From assembly GCA_945878555.1 (NCBI GenBank), contig CAMDWI010000013.1, positions 55,832 through 119,831 on the forward strand: a DNA stretch of 64,000 nt, read 5' to 3'. How positions within the stretch are numbered: position 1 is the first letter of the stretch; every line of letters starts with the position of its first letter. Positions 63,335 to 64,000 of this stretch are shown one piece after another. Source of the stretch: Klebsiella pneumoniae (GTDB lineage: Bacteria > Pseudomonadota > Gammaproteobacteria > Eutrophobiales > Eutrophobiaceae). A model generated the notes under the pieces. That model was not told where the DNA came from and made no database searches. It was given only the letters and a program-made list of their open reading frames with translations. Made by a program: the position numbers and the translations under genes.

Positions 63335-64000
63335 TCAAAAAGTACCGCTGACCACCAGATTCACACGCCTGCCGGCTGAACGATTGCGGACGATCCGTGA
63401 CTCCAATGGTGTCAAATCACGGGCACCGGTGTAGATAAACCGATCGCGCAATTCATCATAATCAAGCAGATTATTACCCTCAATCCGAAACTTCAGTCCG
63501 AACCAGCGCGTCGTCTCTACGAACAGGTTAATCAGCACACCCTCGTCATTTATCTCCAGTTCGTTGACCTTGTATATCGGGCGCTCGGCCTGCTCAGTCA
63601 CGTCCCAACCCCAGGCGATATGTGAGGCCTGGAGGTCCTGACGGTAGGCAACCATATAGACATACTCGTTTTCACTGCGAAAACGGATGGCTGGTGGACC
63701 ACTGAAACCGGCATTAGCGGTCAGCTGGCGTTCCAGACCAGTGACCGGGTCGGTCACCGAGGAGTCCTGCCAGCGCAGCTTCACATCCAGCCGCGCACCC
63801 GTCAGCCCCAGCCACTCCAGCGGTAACGTGTTCTCCAGCTCCACGCCCCAACGCCTGCCATCTCCAATATTGCCCGGTGCCTCAAAACTGTCTGACAACG
63901 GCAATAAATCCAGCACGTCACGGATCCAGTGATGGAACAAGGTCACCTTCACCACGCCAAGCTCCCCATAACGACGCTCATGACCCAGCTCCGCCACCCA
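63335..64000 (-). CDS. TonB-dependent outer-membrane receptor (5' end beyond window)
   Basis: The last 221 residues of a beta-barrel receptor are visible; the reading frame continues to the window edge. Strand patterns such as WGVELENTLPLEWLGLTGAR and FGLKFRIEGNNLLDYDELRD are typical of TonB-dependent barrels, and the terminal residue is Phe (LVVSGTF). The N-terminal plug and TonB box are outside the window. It lies near zur, so zinc or a zinc-chelate import is possible but unproven. Confidence 0.75.
   Translation of the reverse strand, partial: WVAELGHERRYGELGVVKVTLFHHWIRDVLDLLPLSDSFEAPGNIGDGRRWGVELENTLPLEWLGLTGARLDVKLRWQDSSVTDPVTGLERQLTANAGFSGPPAIRFRSENEYVYMVAYRQDLQASHIAWGWDVTEQAERPIYKVNELEINDEGVLINLFVETTRWFGLKFRIEGNNLLDYDELRDRFIYTGARDLTPLESRIVRNRSAGRRVNLVVSGTF

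Overview
The window reads as chromosome from a Gammaproteobacterium that makes exopolysaccharide and sorts PEP-CTERM proteins (exosortase A / XrtA system). Support for this comes from the full cytochrome c maturation set in gammaproteobacterial order, a Zur-ZnuABC cassette with a palindromic Zur box, KdpDE-type regulators, an FNR-type promoter, and -24/-12 (sigma-54) promoters. No rRNA, tRNA, CRISPR array, phage or insertion sequence was seen.

Layout. 1-2634: kdpE (cut by the left edge) and an N-terminally short kdpD, with no kdpFABC beside them. 2865-5825: a VanZ-like protein and two PEP-CTERM proteins, the latter each with a sigma-54 promoter and an intrinsic terminator. 6115-12639: a sugar aminotransferase/GMC oxidoreductase pair, a secreted Cys-rich protein and a large lipoprotein. 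13048-23589: a glycan assembly block of six glycosyltransferases, a deacetylase, a Wzy/ligase-type polymerase and a Wzx-type flippase. 23650-35748: a long leftward XrtA operon with export lipoprotein, Wzz-like protein, tyrosine autokinase, outer-membrane protein, ATPase, deacetylase, exosortase A, amidotransferase and a GNAT-FemAB fusion. 35873-39339: prsR and prsK. 39818-41212: the priming sugar transferase, transcribed divergently from a sigma-54 promoter. 41776-44616: prsT. 44781-45761: galE. 45758-47657: a di-haem peroxidase and a YtkA-like lipoprotein behind an FNR-type promoter. 47862-48857: a cyclophilin and a small protein. 48918-56556: ccmABCDEFGHI and pdxH. 56713-60090: small proteins, a HIT protein, DAHP synthase and a periplasmic protein. 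60101-63073: zur-znuACB. 63335-64000: the end of a TonB-dependent receptor.

How it fits together. PrsK should sense an unknown signal and phosphorylate PrsR, an NtrC-type activator with an intact GAFTGA loop. Good sigma-54 promoters precede both PEP-CTERM genes and the priming transferase, and a plausible one precedes the export/XrtA operon. Polymer synthesis and its sorted surface proteins therefore look like one regulon. Ccm supplies haem attachment for the FNR-controlled peroxidase.

The most unusual signal is a four-copy intergenic element (41409-41567, 48477-48596, 57008-57119, 63207-63318). A conserved core of about 65-72 nt folds into a three-way junction with paired GA mismatches and short TGGA/GGGA-loop hairpins. 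It is clamped by long, near-perfect inverted arms whose sequence differs between copies while pairing is kept. All copies lie 3' of genes.
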